Shown in pieces: positions 51,220-62,970 of a stretch of DNA of 64,000 nucleotides. The stretch is taken from assembly GCF_048544455.1 (NCBI RefSeq), contig NC_133530.1:16607748-16671747 (forward strand), given 5' to 3'. The translations under genes and the position numbers were made by a program. Source of the stretch: Silene latifolia. Its lineage: Eukaryota > Streptophyta > Magnoliopsida > Caryophyllales > Caryophyllaceae. Numbering within the stretch: position 1 is the stretch's first letter; each line of letters opens with the position of its first letter. The notes below the pieces were generated by a model. The model was not told the origin of the DNA, made no database searches, and was given only the letters and a program-made list of their open reading frames with translations.

Positions 51220-53631
51220 TGTAGACACCTCGTTTCTGCACCCCTCGCAAACCACCCGGTGATGATTGGGCCGCATGTTTGATACGCGGAACGATTAGTG
51301 ACAGTTCGTAAGATTATCGTCAAGTGATTGCTCAAAAATTAATGTCAACCTCTTAGTTGTCATCTACGTGCCAATACGGTCGTTTTGTGATAATTAGAGT
51401 ACATTCGGAGTCGGGTCAAAAACCGTCTCCATTTTTTCGATAATCTGTTAAATCCCGAGTTAGAATGTTTGGAATGTTCCGGATATTTCTATTCCATATT
51501 TCTCAAATTTTATCTTTTGGCAAATAATATCCCGTAATATTCAAAAGATAATCGAATTAAATCCGTCCTACCATAACTTAAACACGGAAATCTTTCTTAA
51601 ACGGAGGAAACCTCACGGGAATAGACGCAGCAGCCAGTCTTTGCGCCTCTTCCAAGAGACGATGTTGTTTCTGCGCCTCTTCCCGTGCCCTTCTTTGCAT
51701 GATTTACGTATCTTTTTATATCTTTCCGAGATTCACTTCCAAAGAGTCTCCGAAACCCTATTCCTCCGTGTGATTAGTATAAATAGGAGCCTTCGTTCCT
51801 CATATTTCTCACGCGAGTGTCCGCCCTTCTCTTCTCCCTTTGCATTCTAGACTTTGTTCTTACTAATTGGCGCCTACGTGCTTGAACATTCGACCACGTA
51901 AGCTCGGATCCTTCGGGTACCCCCTCTCCGTTGCATGACCGACCAATTTGACCACTACACAATAATCAATCTAATTAATCAATTTGTTAAATCGTTTTCC
52001 TCTTTCGAGGGCACTCTTTCCTTGCATTCGCGTCGAGCATTCACTAATCGATTTTCTTAGTTCATCTCGTTCCGTCAACATGTAAGTCTGAGGGTGTAAT
52101 ATTCCTCGTTTATTTATTGTTATTTATTTATCGTATCCTCATTGTAAGGTTTATGTCGAAAGTACCTCATTAAAACCGATTTCTAAAACCGTCTTTAAAA
52201 CCTTTTTTGCGGATTTCCAGCAGACAGACGTCGAGAAAAGACGCAGCAACTGCTGCGCCTCTTCGAAGGAGCGCAGCACCTGCTGCGCCTCTTCGTGAGG
52301 CTGCCGCAGTTCCTGCTTCTTTTCTTCTTCCTCAATCCTCGTAATTCGTATCAAAAATATTTCTTTTGTTTTGTTCGTCTGTCAATTCGTTCATCATGAT
52401 AGTTAATAGTTCATATGTATATTATTCATCCATAATTCACATGTTTTAATTGTCATAAATCCGACTTAAAATCCCTTGTAATCCAATATTTGCGGGTTTT
52501 TCGTCATTAATGTTCAATTCGAGTTTTAAAAGTTCAATTTCATTATATTGAGTTTCTGGGATTTATTGTTGATACATTCTGATCTGTTTATTCATTAATT
52601 CGTCGTATTCATCATGTTTAGTAATTAATTAGTTTAGTTTGTTTGTTTTATTAATTATTCATTACCATCGGCCCTTCACATAATTAGTCCGTTTGTTTAG
52701 TCTCATCCATGTTTTTCTTGTTTTTATGACTTTAATCGCATGTAAATAACCCATTAAATCACTTTCATCCGAGTAGATAATTTAATCGATCCATAAATTA
52801 CCAATCGACATTAACGATTTGCGATTCGGCTTCACGCCGAGAACTCACCCTTGAACAGAGACGCGCAAGCTCGCCGCCTCTTCAAAGGGCGCGATCTCTT
52901 CGCGCTGTTCAGGTTGAGTTCGTCTCTCGAACTCCGTTTCGCCTTGACTTAGTTAATTAGCTTACGTATTAATTCACTATTAATCGTATTATCGCCCCTA
53001 ATTTCATTCGTTAATTCCTTTGTTCTTTTTTCTCAAATTATCCGTTTTAGAGGTATTTTCGACATAAATCGCCTTTCCTTTGTAATTAATGTAATTTCCA
53101 TTATTGTAATTTTCTTTTATTGTATTTCTTCTATCACTTGTATGCTTTCACATGTAAATGAGCATTAACTCCTACTTCGACCCAATTGTATGCTAATTAC
53201 GTGTCAACCGACTTAGTTAAATTCTCACATGTTAGGATTAATCTAATGGATGTTGCATTGCATGCATTATAGCCGATGATATATCAAGTACGAATAACTT
53301 CCCTAATCATTAGTAGAGGCCGCTATCGAGGCGGGCGGGATTAGGTGTTCGATCAAAAGAGCTTCCTAATACGTACCCTCACCCCTTACTCCAGATCTCC
53401 GTGAGCACCCGTGTTCATTGGCATCCACGAGAGTCATTCTAGACATAGAATGCTAAGGGTAACGATTGCTTAGTGTTCATGTCACTACTTTGTGTCTTGA
53501 CATGACACGAGGTATTCGAACGGTTCCAATTTCCCATAAAAATTGGTGGCGACTCCTTACAAAATGCAAACGCTTGTTGTTTCCGAGCTCCCCTCGTCCC
53601 AAGCGCCCCCGTGGGCGGCCCGCTGTCCACA
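51220..53631 (+). repeat. LTR B (inverted copy)
   Basis: It runs TGTAGACACCTCG to CTGTCCACA, 2412 bp, in the opposite orientation to A, C and D. TATAAATAG is at 51778-51786. Most of it matches A and D, but the last 100 bp or more (GGGACGAGGGGAGCTCGGAA in complement, and TTGTAAGGAG) match LTR C instead. It is therefore a mosaic. Confidence 0.93.
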
Positions 53632-53726
53632 GTTTGGCGACTCCGCTGGGGAGAAATGACGATTTGTTAAAATATTCATGGGAAATTGACGACTTGTTAG
53701 CCGCTTCCCCAGCGGAGTCGCCAAAC
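53632..53726. repeat. Head-to-head palindrome of primer-binding sites
   Basis: GTTTGGCGACTCCGCTGGGG after LTR B is mirrored by CCCCAGCGGAGTCGCCAAAC before LTR C, around a spacer of about 50 bp (53653-53706). The spacer has a near-direct repeat (ATGACGATTTGTTA and TTGACGACTTGTTA). With the LTR tips the palindrome arms are far longer. The same protein-like ORF is therefore seen on both strands; those ORFs are artefacts. Confidence 0.92.
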
Positions 53727-56138
53727 TGTGGACAGCGGGCCGCCCACGGGGGCGCTTGGGACGAGGGGAGCTCGGAAACAACAAGCGTTTGCATTTTGTA
53801 AGGAGTCGCCACCAATTTTTATGGGAAATTGGAACCGTTCGAATACCTCGTGTCATGTCAAGACACAAAGTAGTGACATGAACACTAAGCAATCGTTACC
53901 CTTAGCATTCTATGTCTAGAATGACTCTCGTGGATGCCAATGAACACGGGTGCTCACGGAGATCTGGAGTAAGGGGTGAGGGTACGTATTAGGAAGCTCT
54001 TTTGATCAAACACCTAATCCCGCCCGCCTCGATAGCGGCCTCTACTAATGATTAGGGAAGTTATTCGTACTTGATATATCGTCGGCTATATGCATGCAAT
54101 GCAACATCCATTAGATTAATCCTAGCATGTGAGAATTAACTAAGTCGGTTGACAAATAGTTAGCAAACAATTGATGTCGAAGTAGGATTTAAGGTTCATT
54201 TACATGTGGAAACATACACATGATAAAAGAAACACAATAACGATAAATTGCAATAAAGGAAATTACATTAATTACAACGGATAGGCGATTTATGTCGAAA
54301 ATACCTTTAAAACGGATTATTTGATAAAAAGAATAAAAGAATAAATTTAAAAGAAATACGAACAAGTCAGAAGGTGATAATACGAGTATTAGTAGATTAA
54401 TACGTAGACTAATTAAACTAGGTCAAAGCAGAAAAGGAGTTCAGAGGCAGAATTCACCACTCGGAACAGCGCAGAGACATCGCGCCCTTTGGAAGAGCGC
54501 GGCGATTCTGCGTCGTCTTCCAAGGGTGAGTTCTGGCTGTGAAGCCGGAACTGCAAACCGTTAATGTTGATTGTTAATTTTAATGATTGATTAATTTACT
54601 TGACTCGGATGAAAGTAATTAATGGATTATTTACATGCGATTAAAGTCATAAAAACAGTAAAACATTGATGAGACGGAAACAAGACGGATTAATTATGTG
54701 AAGGGTCGATGTTAATGAATAATTAATTAGTGACATCGGTGAATGGAACAAACTAAACAATTAATTAGACTAAACATGATGAACATGGATGCAGATATAT
54801 CAATGATTTAATCTCTTTAAGCTCAATATGATGAAATTGAACTTCTAAAACTCGGGTTTGAATATTAATGACGAAAACCCGTAAATATTGATTATTTAGG
54901 ATTTAAGTCGGAACAATTAAACGTGTGAATGAATTATATACGATATACATATGAATTATATGCTAATATGATGGATCAATAACAAACAAACGAAACAAAC
55001 ACAAATAATTGACGAATAACAGAAGACGAAGGAAGAAGAAAAGAAGCAGGAACTGCGGCAGCCTCACGAAGAGGCGCAGCAGGTGCCGCGCTCCTTCGAA
55101 GAGGCGCAGCAGTTGCTGCGTCCTTTCTCTTCGTCTGTCTACTGGAAATTCGTAAAAAAGGGGTTTTGAAGACGGTTTTAGAAATCGGTTTTAATGGTGT
55201 ATTCGACATAAATCTTACAATTGTTATACAATAAAGTAAAATACAATAAATAAAGGAGAGATTTACACCCTCAGACTTACATGTTGACGGAACGAGAAGA
55301 ACTAAGAAAATCGATTAGTGATGCTCGACGCGAATGCAAGGAAAGAGTGCCCTCGAAAGAGGAAAACGATTTAACAAATTGATTAATTAGATTGATTATT
55401 GTGTAGTGGTCAAATTGGTCGGTCATGCAACGGGAGAGGTGGTACCGGAAGGATCCGAGCTTACGTGGTCGAAGGTTCAAGCACGTAGGCGCCAATTAGT
55501 AAAAACAAAGTCTAGAATGCAAAGGGAGAAGAGAAGGGCGGACACTCGCGTGAGAAATATGAGGAACGAAAGCTCCTATTTATACTAATCACACGGAGGA
55601 ATAGGGTTTCGGAGACTCTTTGGAAGTGAATCTCGGAAAGATATAAAACAGATACGTAAATCATGCAAAGAAGGGCCTGGGAAGAGGCGCAGCAGCCACT
55701 GCGTCTCTTGGAAGAGGCGCAAAGACTCTTCTGCGTCTATTCCCGGGAGGTTTCCTCCTGTTTAAGAAAGATTTCCGTGTTTTAGTTATGGTAGGACGGA
55801 TTTAATTCGATTATCTTTTGAATATTACGGGATATTATTTGCCAAAAGATAAAATTTGAGAAATATGGAATAGAAATATCCGGAACATTCCGAACATTCG
55901 ACTCGGGATTTAACAGATTATCGAAAATGGAGACGGTTTTTGACCCGGACTCGAATGTACTCTAATTATGTCAAACGACCGTATCGGCACGTAGATGACA
56001 ACTAAGAGGTTGACATTAATTTTTGAGCAATCACTTGACGATAATCTTACGAACTGTCACTAATCGTTCCGCGTACCAAACATGCGGCCCAATCATCACC
56101 GGGTGGTTTGCGAGAGGTGTAGAAACGAGGTGTCTACA
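53727..56138 (-). repeat. LTR C (diverged copy)
   Basis: It is 2412 bp, with TGTGGACAGC to GTGTCTACA ends on the plus strand. It carries many substitutions and small indels relative to A, B and D, for example GACAAATAGTTAGCAAACAA where the others have GACACGTAATTAGCATACAA. It is bordered by a primer-binding site on the left and polypurine tract complement on the right, so it serves as the 3' LTR of the D-C unit and as the 5' LTR of the next unit. Confidence 0.92.
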
Positions 56139-57990
56139 GAGCCCCCACTTTGACTGAGGCTTGGACAAGGCGAAAGTCAAAGTATAGCCATCAGGTCAAT
56201 CGAAGATTACAACCCGACGACTATGGCGACGCGAGGCGCTCAAGGGGTCGAACCAAGGACTGTCGTCGGGAACATTTTAGAGTCTCGTCGACTATCGGGG
56301 AGGGTCGTTTAAAGTCCATTAGACTACGTAAGGAAGCTCTTGACCATAAGAAGAAACCATACCCGAGACATCCCCTGGGTGAAACGGATCAAGACGCTTC
56401 AAGCAAAACTCTTTGATCTGAAGATAACTTGGTGTCTGAAGGCATTAGGGGTCACAGGGATTCTGAAGAAACTTCTTAACACTTTCGAAGGCTAACTCTG
56501 AAGGCTACCTCTCACTGAAGGAAAGGCTGAAGGATAATTCTCTCTAAAGGGAAGGCTGAAGGATACTTCTCTCTGAAGGACTGAAAGGGGACTCAACTGA
56601 AAAGGGGTTATCCGAAGGTTACTGAAAGGATTATTCTGAAGTGTCTGAAGAAATAAAGGATTATCTGAAGGAAGGAAGGCTGAAGGAAGATTTATCCTGA
56701 AAGGGATATCTAAGGGTTATCTGAAAAATCAAGGTAAGTTTCTGAAAGGTATGAAGGGATAATGGATTATGTGAAGGTTATCTGAAGGGATTATTCTGAA
56801 AGATATCTAAAGGTATGAAGGTCTATCCTGAAAAGGGTTACCTAAAGGTACATGCAAGTCTATCCTGAAAAGGGTTACCTAAAGGGATGAAGGATCGCCT
56901 GGGGGTATCTGCCTGCTTCTGTCCTCAAGCAAACTCTCACTGGGGAATGAAACGATGACTTTGGGGAATCTGCCTGTCTCTGTTCTCAAGCAAACTCTCA
57001 CTGGGTGATAAAAGATGATTTCGGGGAATCTGCCTGTCTCTGACCTCAAGCAAACTCTCGTTGGGTGAGCAATACTGCAAAATACCATCGCTTATTTGGA
57101 GAGAAATGACGATTAGGAACATCTTGATCGTCATGGAAGAACCCTTGGTAAGCAATCGCAAAATACATTGCGTTGGACATAACAATTTGAGCAATATCTT
57201 GCAAAATATCTGCTACTGGGAGAACAATTTGAGCAATATCGCAAAATATCTGCTACTTGGGGGAGAATGGAGACTTGAGCGAAGCCCCCAGTTAGAGCGA
57301 GCACTGCTTCTGATACTTACCTGCATGGTTAGTAGCCACACAAGAACGCAATCTAATATGTGCACGTAAGCAATTATCACATGGACCTCGAATAAGGAAA
57401 CACATAGGTTTTCAAAAGTTGTTTCTTTATAAAAGTTGTTTAAAACTTGTTCAAAGAAGTTTCTCGCTTGTAATGCGTTATGCATATTCAAATGGGCTTT
57501 AGACATGGGACTGACGCGATGTAGACTCTTTACAGACGCAAAAGGTAGACGTAGGTTGGACTTACGCAACACTAACTTAGGTTTGACGCGACACATGGAT
57601 GACTTTGACAGACTTTGCTTAAGTATGCGCAACCCCTAGCCAAGTGTGGGTAACAATGCGTATCAGTTCCAAAGGTATAAGAATTGCAAGAATGATGAAG
57701 GCATATAAAGGCAAGGCATGAGCCATGGATCATCTGTCTACTAGGACTTCTTTCACCACCGTTTGCTGTAAAGGAGACTCCTCTTGAGGCACGATAACTG
57801 GGAGAATCGATCAAAGACCTTTGTCATTGTCCGGACCGAGCACTAGCTAGAATTAGAGGAATAAAGGAAGGGTGGCATCTTGTAAGAGAAGCCCCCAGGA
57901 TGAGAAGATGACTCTGGAATTTGGTAAAAAGGAGACTGGGCGACAATAAGGAGCCCCCAGTATAGAGGTAAATTTGGTTGTGGAAGGGAT
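56139..57990. repeat. Retroelement 3' region with tandem repeats
   Basis: The first 320 bp are homologous to 44146-44470. Next comes a degenerate CTGAAGG-type simple repeat (about 56450-56880). Three tandem units of about 65 bp follow, containing GGGGAATCTGCCTGTCTCTG and CTCAAGCAAACTCTC (56890-57070). Repeats with GAGCAATATCGCAAAATATC end at about 57260. GCCCCCAG words occur at 57283, 57890 and 57950. No pol sequence or supported gene is present; the open frames here are short and unrecognised. Confidence 0.75.
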
Positions 57991-58148
57991 GTTAATTGAG
58001 GTTGGAAGTTTGAAAATTGGGATGGTTGATAATTGAGATGGTTGATAATTGAGATTGAAGGTTTGGAGTGGGGATGGTTGTGTCCATGAGGACTGCCTAC
58101 GTATTCACGTGAAGTGAAATCAAACCAGATCGTAGTTCTGAGGTTTGG

Positions 58149-59150
58149 TTAATTTTGTTTGGGTATTGTGGTTGTATCCTTCTTGTCAAAAGCCTTTGTG
58201 AATAACCCTGGAGAATTGCTAGGTTTCTTTGACGAAGGATCCATGAGGATGCCTTTATTGATTTTGATTCCCGGATAAGAAGAACTAAGAATAGATTGTC
58301 TACTTATTGCTTTCTCCTTAGGACTGTCAAATTGAGGGTTTGTCTGGACACTTTTCATTTTTTGGGCATCAAGCTTCTTACCCGTTTCGGCGAGCAGGTT
58401 TTCTATGTTGGAAAGTCGAGAGTTTAGAGTATCAATAGCTCCCTCTATTTTGGAGAATTTATTGTCAAAGGCCCTGGAAAGCATGAGCATTCCATCTTGG
58501 ATATCTCCGTCTTCGAGGACATTGATTTCTTTATCATCATGAGGATCGAGGAGATGAGAACAGTCTAGAGATGACTCTTCGTCATGTTTAATGATATTGG
58601 ACCCAAGAGGGTCGGTCTTCTTGGATTTCTTGGCGGAAGGTGGCACAGGAAGCTTGCGATCCTCGATCATATCCTGAATAATATGCTTTAGACAAAAGCA
58701 TTCCTCCGTATCGTGTCCCCTACCTTGATGGTACTGACAATATGAATCGCCCTTCCATCTAGGGAATATCTTTTCAGGGTCCGGGGTTGGACCGATTGGA
58801 TGAAGTTTTCCCTGGGAAACCAGTCTTCGTAGAGCTACTTCATATGTGGTTCCGAGGTCAACGAATTCCCTATGGGCTCGTCTCGGCCTTCTGGGTGGAG
58901 TTTCCAAGAGGTTGACTCCCTTGCCTTCATTGGCCTTCTTAGATGGGTGAGTCGTGTTGAAGCTAAAACTTGGCCTTGGGGTATGAGAAGATGGTAAAGG
59001 TTTCATCATGTCTATCTTGTCTTCCATATTGGTGACACGAGTTCTCAAGTCTTCAACGGTGGCCTGAAGCTTAATGACTGCAGCACTTAGTCCCTTGACG
59101 TCGACAGATAAACGTTCTTGAATACTTTCATCGAAAATTGCAGAATTCAT
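58149..59150 (-). CDS. Gag-like protein of the retroelement, lacking the usual N-terminal capsid part
   Basis: An intact 333-codon ORF starts only a few bases after the primer-binding site of LTR D. Residues about 15-50 form a coiled coil (LSAAVIKLQATVEDLRTRV). Residues 95-160 carry a block seen in Tat/Ogre Gag proteins: FVDLGTTYEVALRRLVSQGK, then a zinc-knuckle-like CX2HX4HX4C with C138, H141, H146 and C151, then CLKHIIQDMIEDRKLP. A second coiled coil follows at about 215-265. The large alpha-helical capsid domain expected before the knuckle is absent, so the protein is a shortened or rearranged Gag. It could help RNA packaging in trans. Nothing resembling protease or polymerase follows. Confidence 0.75.
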   Translation of the reverse strand: MNSAIFDESIQERLSVDVKGLSAAVIKLQATVEDLRTRVTNMEDKIDMMKPLPSSHTPRPSFSFNTTHPSKKANEGKGVNLLETPPRRPRRAHREFVDLGTTYEVALRRLVSQGKLHPIGPTPDPEKIFPRWKGDSYCQYHQGRGHDTEECFCLKHIIQDMIEDRKLPVPPSAKKSKKTDPLGSNIIKHDEESSLDCSHLLDPHDDKEINVLEDGDIQDGMLMLSRAFDNKFSKIEGAIDTLNSRLSNIENLLAETGKKLDAQKMKSVQTNPQFDSPKEKAISRQSILSSSYPGIKINKGILMDPSSKKPSNSPGLFTKAFDKKDTTTIPKQN

Positions 59151-59151
59151 G

Positions 59152-59175
59152 TTCTCCCCAGCGGAGTCGCCAAAC
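59152..59175 (-). other. Primer-binding site next to LTR D
   Basis: The minus strand reads TGGCGACTCCGCTGGGGA three bases after the LTR end, identical to the sites beside LTRs B and C. It is the type complementary to a tRNA-Arg 3' end in Ogre-like elements, by my recollection of that family. The gag ATG follows within about 6 bp. Confidence 0.75.
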
Positions 59176-61589
59176 TGTGGACAGCGGGCCGCCCACGGGG
59201 GCGCTTGGTTGAGAAACGAGGGACAAGCGTTTGCATTTTGTATGGAGTCGCCACCAATTTTTATGGGAAATTGGAACCGTTCGAATACCTCGTGTCATGT
59301 CAAGACACAAAGTAGTGACATGAACACTAAGCAATCGTTACCCTTAGCATTCTATGTCTAGAATGACTCTCGTGGATGCCAATGAACACGGGTGCTCACG
59401 GAGATCTGGAGTAAGGGGTGAGGGTACGTATTAGGAAGCTCTTTTGATCGAACACCTAATCCCGCCCGCCTCGATAGCGGCCTCTACTAATGATTAGGGA
59501 AGTTATTCGTACTTGATATATCATCGGCTATAATGCATGCAATGCAACATCCATTAGATTAATCCTAACATGTGAGAATTTAACTAAGTCGGTTGACACG
59601 TAATTAGCATACAATTGGGTCGAAGTAGGAGTTAATGCTCATTTACATGTGAAAGCATACAAGTGATAGAAGAAATACAATAAAAGAAAATTACAATAAT
59701 GGAAATTACATTAATTACAAAGGAAAGGCGATTTATGTCGAAAATACCTCTAAAACGGATAATTTGAGAAAAAAAGAACAAAGGAATTAACGAACAGGAA
59801 TTAGGGCGATAATACGATTAATAGTGAATTAATACGTAAGCTAATTAACTAAGTCAAGGCGTAAACGGAGTTCGAGAGAGAACTCAACTCGAACAGCAGC
59901 GCAGCGCATCGCGCCCTTTGGAAGAGGCGCAAGCAGATTCCGCGTCATTCAAGGGTGAGTTCGCCGTGAAGTTTTGAATCGCAAATCGTTAATGTCGATT
60001 GGTAATTTATGGATCGATTAAATTATCTACTCGGATGAAAGTGATTTAATGGGTTATTTACATGCGATTAAAGTCATAAAAACAGTAAAACATGGATGAG
60101 ACTAAACAAACGGACTAATTATGTGAAGGGCCGATGGTAATGAATAATTAATAAAACAAACTAACTAAACTAATTAATTACTAAACATGATGAATACGAC
60201 GAATTAATGAATAAACAGATCAGAATGTATCAACAATAAATCCCTAAAACTCAATATAATGAAATTGAACTTTTAAAACTCGAATTGAACATTAATGACG
60301 AAAAACCCGCAAATATTGGATTACAAGGGATTTTAAGTCGGATTTATGACAATTAAAACATGTGAATTATGGATGAATAATATACATATGAACTATTAAC
60401 TATCATGATGAACGAATTGTGATTTAACAAAACAAAAGAAATATTTTTGATACGAATTACGAGAGGACGGAGGAAGAAGAAAAGAAGCAGAAGCTGGCGG
60501 CCCTCACGAAGAGGCGCAGCAGTGCTGCGCTCCTTCGAAGAGGCGCAGCGATTCTTTGCGTCTTTTCTCGACGTCCGTCTCGCTGGAAATCCGCAAAACA
60601 GGTTTTAAAGACGGTTTTAGAAATCGGTTTTAATGAGGTACTTTCGACATAAACCTTACAATGAGGATACGATAAATAAATAACAATAAATAAACGAGGA
60701 ATATTACACCCTCAGACTTACATGTTGACGGAACGAGATGAACTAAGAAAATCGATTAGTGAATGCTCGACGCGAATGCAAGGAAAGAGTGCCCTCGAAA
60801 GAGGAAAACGATTTAACAAATTGATTAATTAGATTGATTATTGTGTAGTGGTCAAATTGGTCGGTCATGCAACGGAGAGGCTGGTACCCGGAAGGATCCG
60901 AGCTTACGTGGTCGAATGTTCAAGCACGTAGGCGCCAATTAGTAAGAACAAAGTCTAGAATGCAAAGGGAGAAGAGAAGGGCGGACACTCGCGTGAGAAA
61001 TATGAGGAACGAAGGCTCCTATTTATACTAATCACACGGAGGAATAGGGTTTCGGAGACTCTTTGGAAGTGAATCTCGGAAAGATATAAAAAAGATACGT
61101 AAATCATGCAAAGAAGGGCCTGGGAAGAGGCGCGGCGAGCCCATGCGTCTCTTGGAAGAGGCGCAAGACTCGCTGCTTTGCGTCTATTCCCAGGAGGTTT
61201 CCTCCTGTTTAAGAAAGATTTCCGTGTTTTAGTTATGGTAGGACGGATTTAATTCGATTATCTTTTGAATATTACGGGATATTATTTGCCAAAAGATAAA
61301 ATTTGAGAAATATGGAATAGAAATATCCGGAACATTCCAGAACATTCGACTCGGGATTTGCCGATTATCGAGAAAATGGAGACGGTTTTTGACCCGGACT
61401 CGAATGTACTCTAATTATCGCCAAAACGACCGTATCGGCACGTAGATGACAACTAAGAGGTTGACATTAATTTTTGAGCAATCACTTGACGATAATCTTA
61501 CGAACTGTCACTAATCGTTCCGCGAATCAAACATGCGGCCCAATCATCACCGGGTGGTTTGCGAGGGGTGCAGAAACGAGGTGTCTACA
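59176..61589 (-). repeat. LTR D (5' LTR of the complex)
   Basis: It is 2414 bp, with TGTGGACAGC to GTGTCTACA ends on the plus strand, followed by the AGTAG duplication. It is almost identical to LTR A outside the hairpin clusters, which indicates a recent insertion. The minus-strand TATA box lies near 61020-61030. Confidence 0.93.
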
Positions 61590-61594
61590 AGTAG

Positions 61595-62136
61595 GTAGAC
61601 CATTATATGGGTCAAATGGTGAATTAATTTTTGATGGCAAAATAGGAATATGGCCATTTGTTGTTGAAATACCAGCACAACGAAACTCAAAAAATAGAGT
61701 AGCAGGAACAATGGAAACCAAGTGTATTGAGTCTATAAACAAGCAAGTAACAAAAGACATGATAATAAATCGTGTGTTGCCAGCTATAAAGGCTAAATGG
61801 CCTTCTAATGTTAGTAAACGCATAATCATTCAACAAGATAATGCCCGTCCCCATTTTAGCAATGATGATGTTGATTTTAAAAGGGCAGCAACATCAGATG
61901 GATGGCTGATTGAATTGGCCTATCAAACACCCAATTCACCAGATTTGAATGTCTTGGATTTGGGGTTTTTTAGGTCAATACAATCTCTCCAACAAAAAAA
62001 AAAGGCAATCAAATTGGATGAGTTAATCAGCAACACAATCAAGGCATATGAAGAACAAGATGCACTAAAACTGAAGTATGTATGGATAACATTGCAACCA
62101 TGTATGGTAGAAGTAATGAAAAAAAAGGTGGCATAG
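61595..62136 (+). pseudogene. Mariner-like transposase, C-terminal part
   Basis: Continuing from 41736 after the duplication, the frame encodes GRPLYGSNGELIFDGKIGIW, then the second catalytic aspartate in IIQQDNARPHF. The third is in NSPDLNVLDLGFF, with exactly 39 residues between the second aspartate and that of NVLD. This is the DD39D signature of plant mariner-like transposases. It ends EVMKKKVA with TAG at 62134-62136. This half is undamaged. An open frame starting at 61474 inside LTR D is a chimera. Confidence 0.9.
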
Positions 62137-62970
62137 ACTACCCAATTCCACATATGCATAAGACAAAACTAGCAGCAGAAGGTTTATTGCCTGAATATCT
62201 TGATGCTAACATCGATTTAGTGAAAGAATGCATACAATATGTACAGAATGTTGGTGATCCAAGCACAATAAGTGAATTAGTTAATTCACTAAACAGTTTT
62301 GACAGAGAATGCGAGAAAATCAAGCAAGTACCGGTGGCACAGTAATGAACCAACAGGGGAATATGAACTGTTGGCACCATTATCAAGCAGTGAAAGTAGT
62401 AATGACCCAACATTGGAAAATCCTCGTTGGTAGCATTAGTAGTTGGTTCGTAGATTTATGTGCGGGGGAATGAACAAAGAATTTAACATCAACAATAAGC
62501 ACCATTTTGGACTCGTTAGAAGTTATCAAAGACTGGATATGTTATCAAAGTCAATTTTTTGCGCAGATCAAGCAAGAAACAAGCAAATCAAACAATCAAG
62601 AAGGTCAAATCAAGAAGATGTTGTGACTTTATTCAGATTTTAATGTAGAACTTTGCAACTCTTTTGTAATATTCAGTCGTTGACACTAATATGGATATGA
62701 ACTTCAGAAATGATCAAATGAGTACAATAAGCTTTTGTAAACAAAACTCTTCAATTTTGATGTACATACACAGCCTCATCACTACAAAAGGTGGTGGCAT
62801 TGTATATGAACATCAAAAATGATAACCAACCAACTACCCTCAACATTAGATCACTGGGTAGATAAAATAAGATGAAACAGAGTATATACGGCCGAAAAAG
62901 TTATCATCACAAGTCCATTAAAAAAAAAAAAACAGTTTAAAAATTAAATACAGGGTAAAAGAAATCAACC

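Larger units (their letters stand above)
41737..61589 (-). mobile_element. 19.85-kb Ogre/Tat-type retroelement complex, non-autonomous, partly palindromic
   Basis: Read on the minus strand the order is: LTR D, primer-binding site, gag-like ORF, non-coding repeats, polypurine tract, LTR C, primer-binding site, palindrome centre, inverted primer-binding site, inverted LTR B, inverted 3' region, two genes in antisense, 3' region, polypurine tract, LTR A. The 5-bp AGTAG duplication at the outer ends shows that A and D bounded one integration event. The primer-binding sequence TGGCGACTCCGCTGGGGA is of the tRNA-Arg type I associate with the Ogre lineage. The gag zinc-knuckle region and the antisense extra genes also fit the Tat/Ogre branch of Ty3/gypsy. 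No protease, reverse transcriptase, RNase H or integrase was found, so it depended on a helper. Confidence 0.85.

Noticed and set aside
53466-53919. ORFs encoding the same protein on both strands
   Set aside because: They arise because the LTR tips and primer-binding sites form a palindrome. The translated text is LTR sequence with no protein family match.
41737-61589. Assembly artefact (fold-back chimera)
   Set aside because: The inverted arms differ at many positions and LTR B is a mosaic, so they are not the same molecule read twice. An error cannot be fully excluded without reads.
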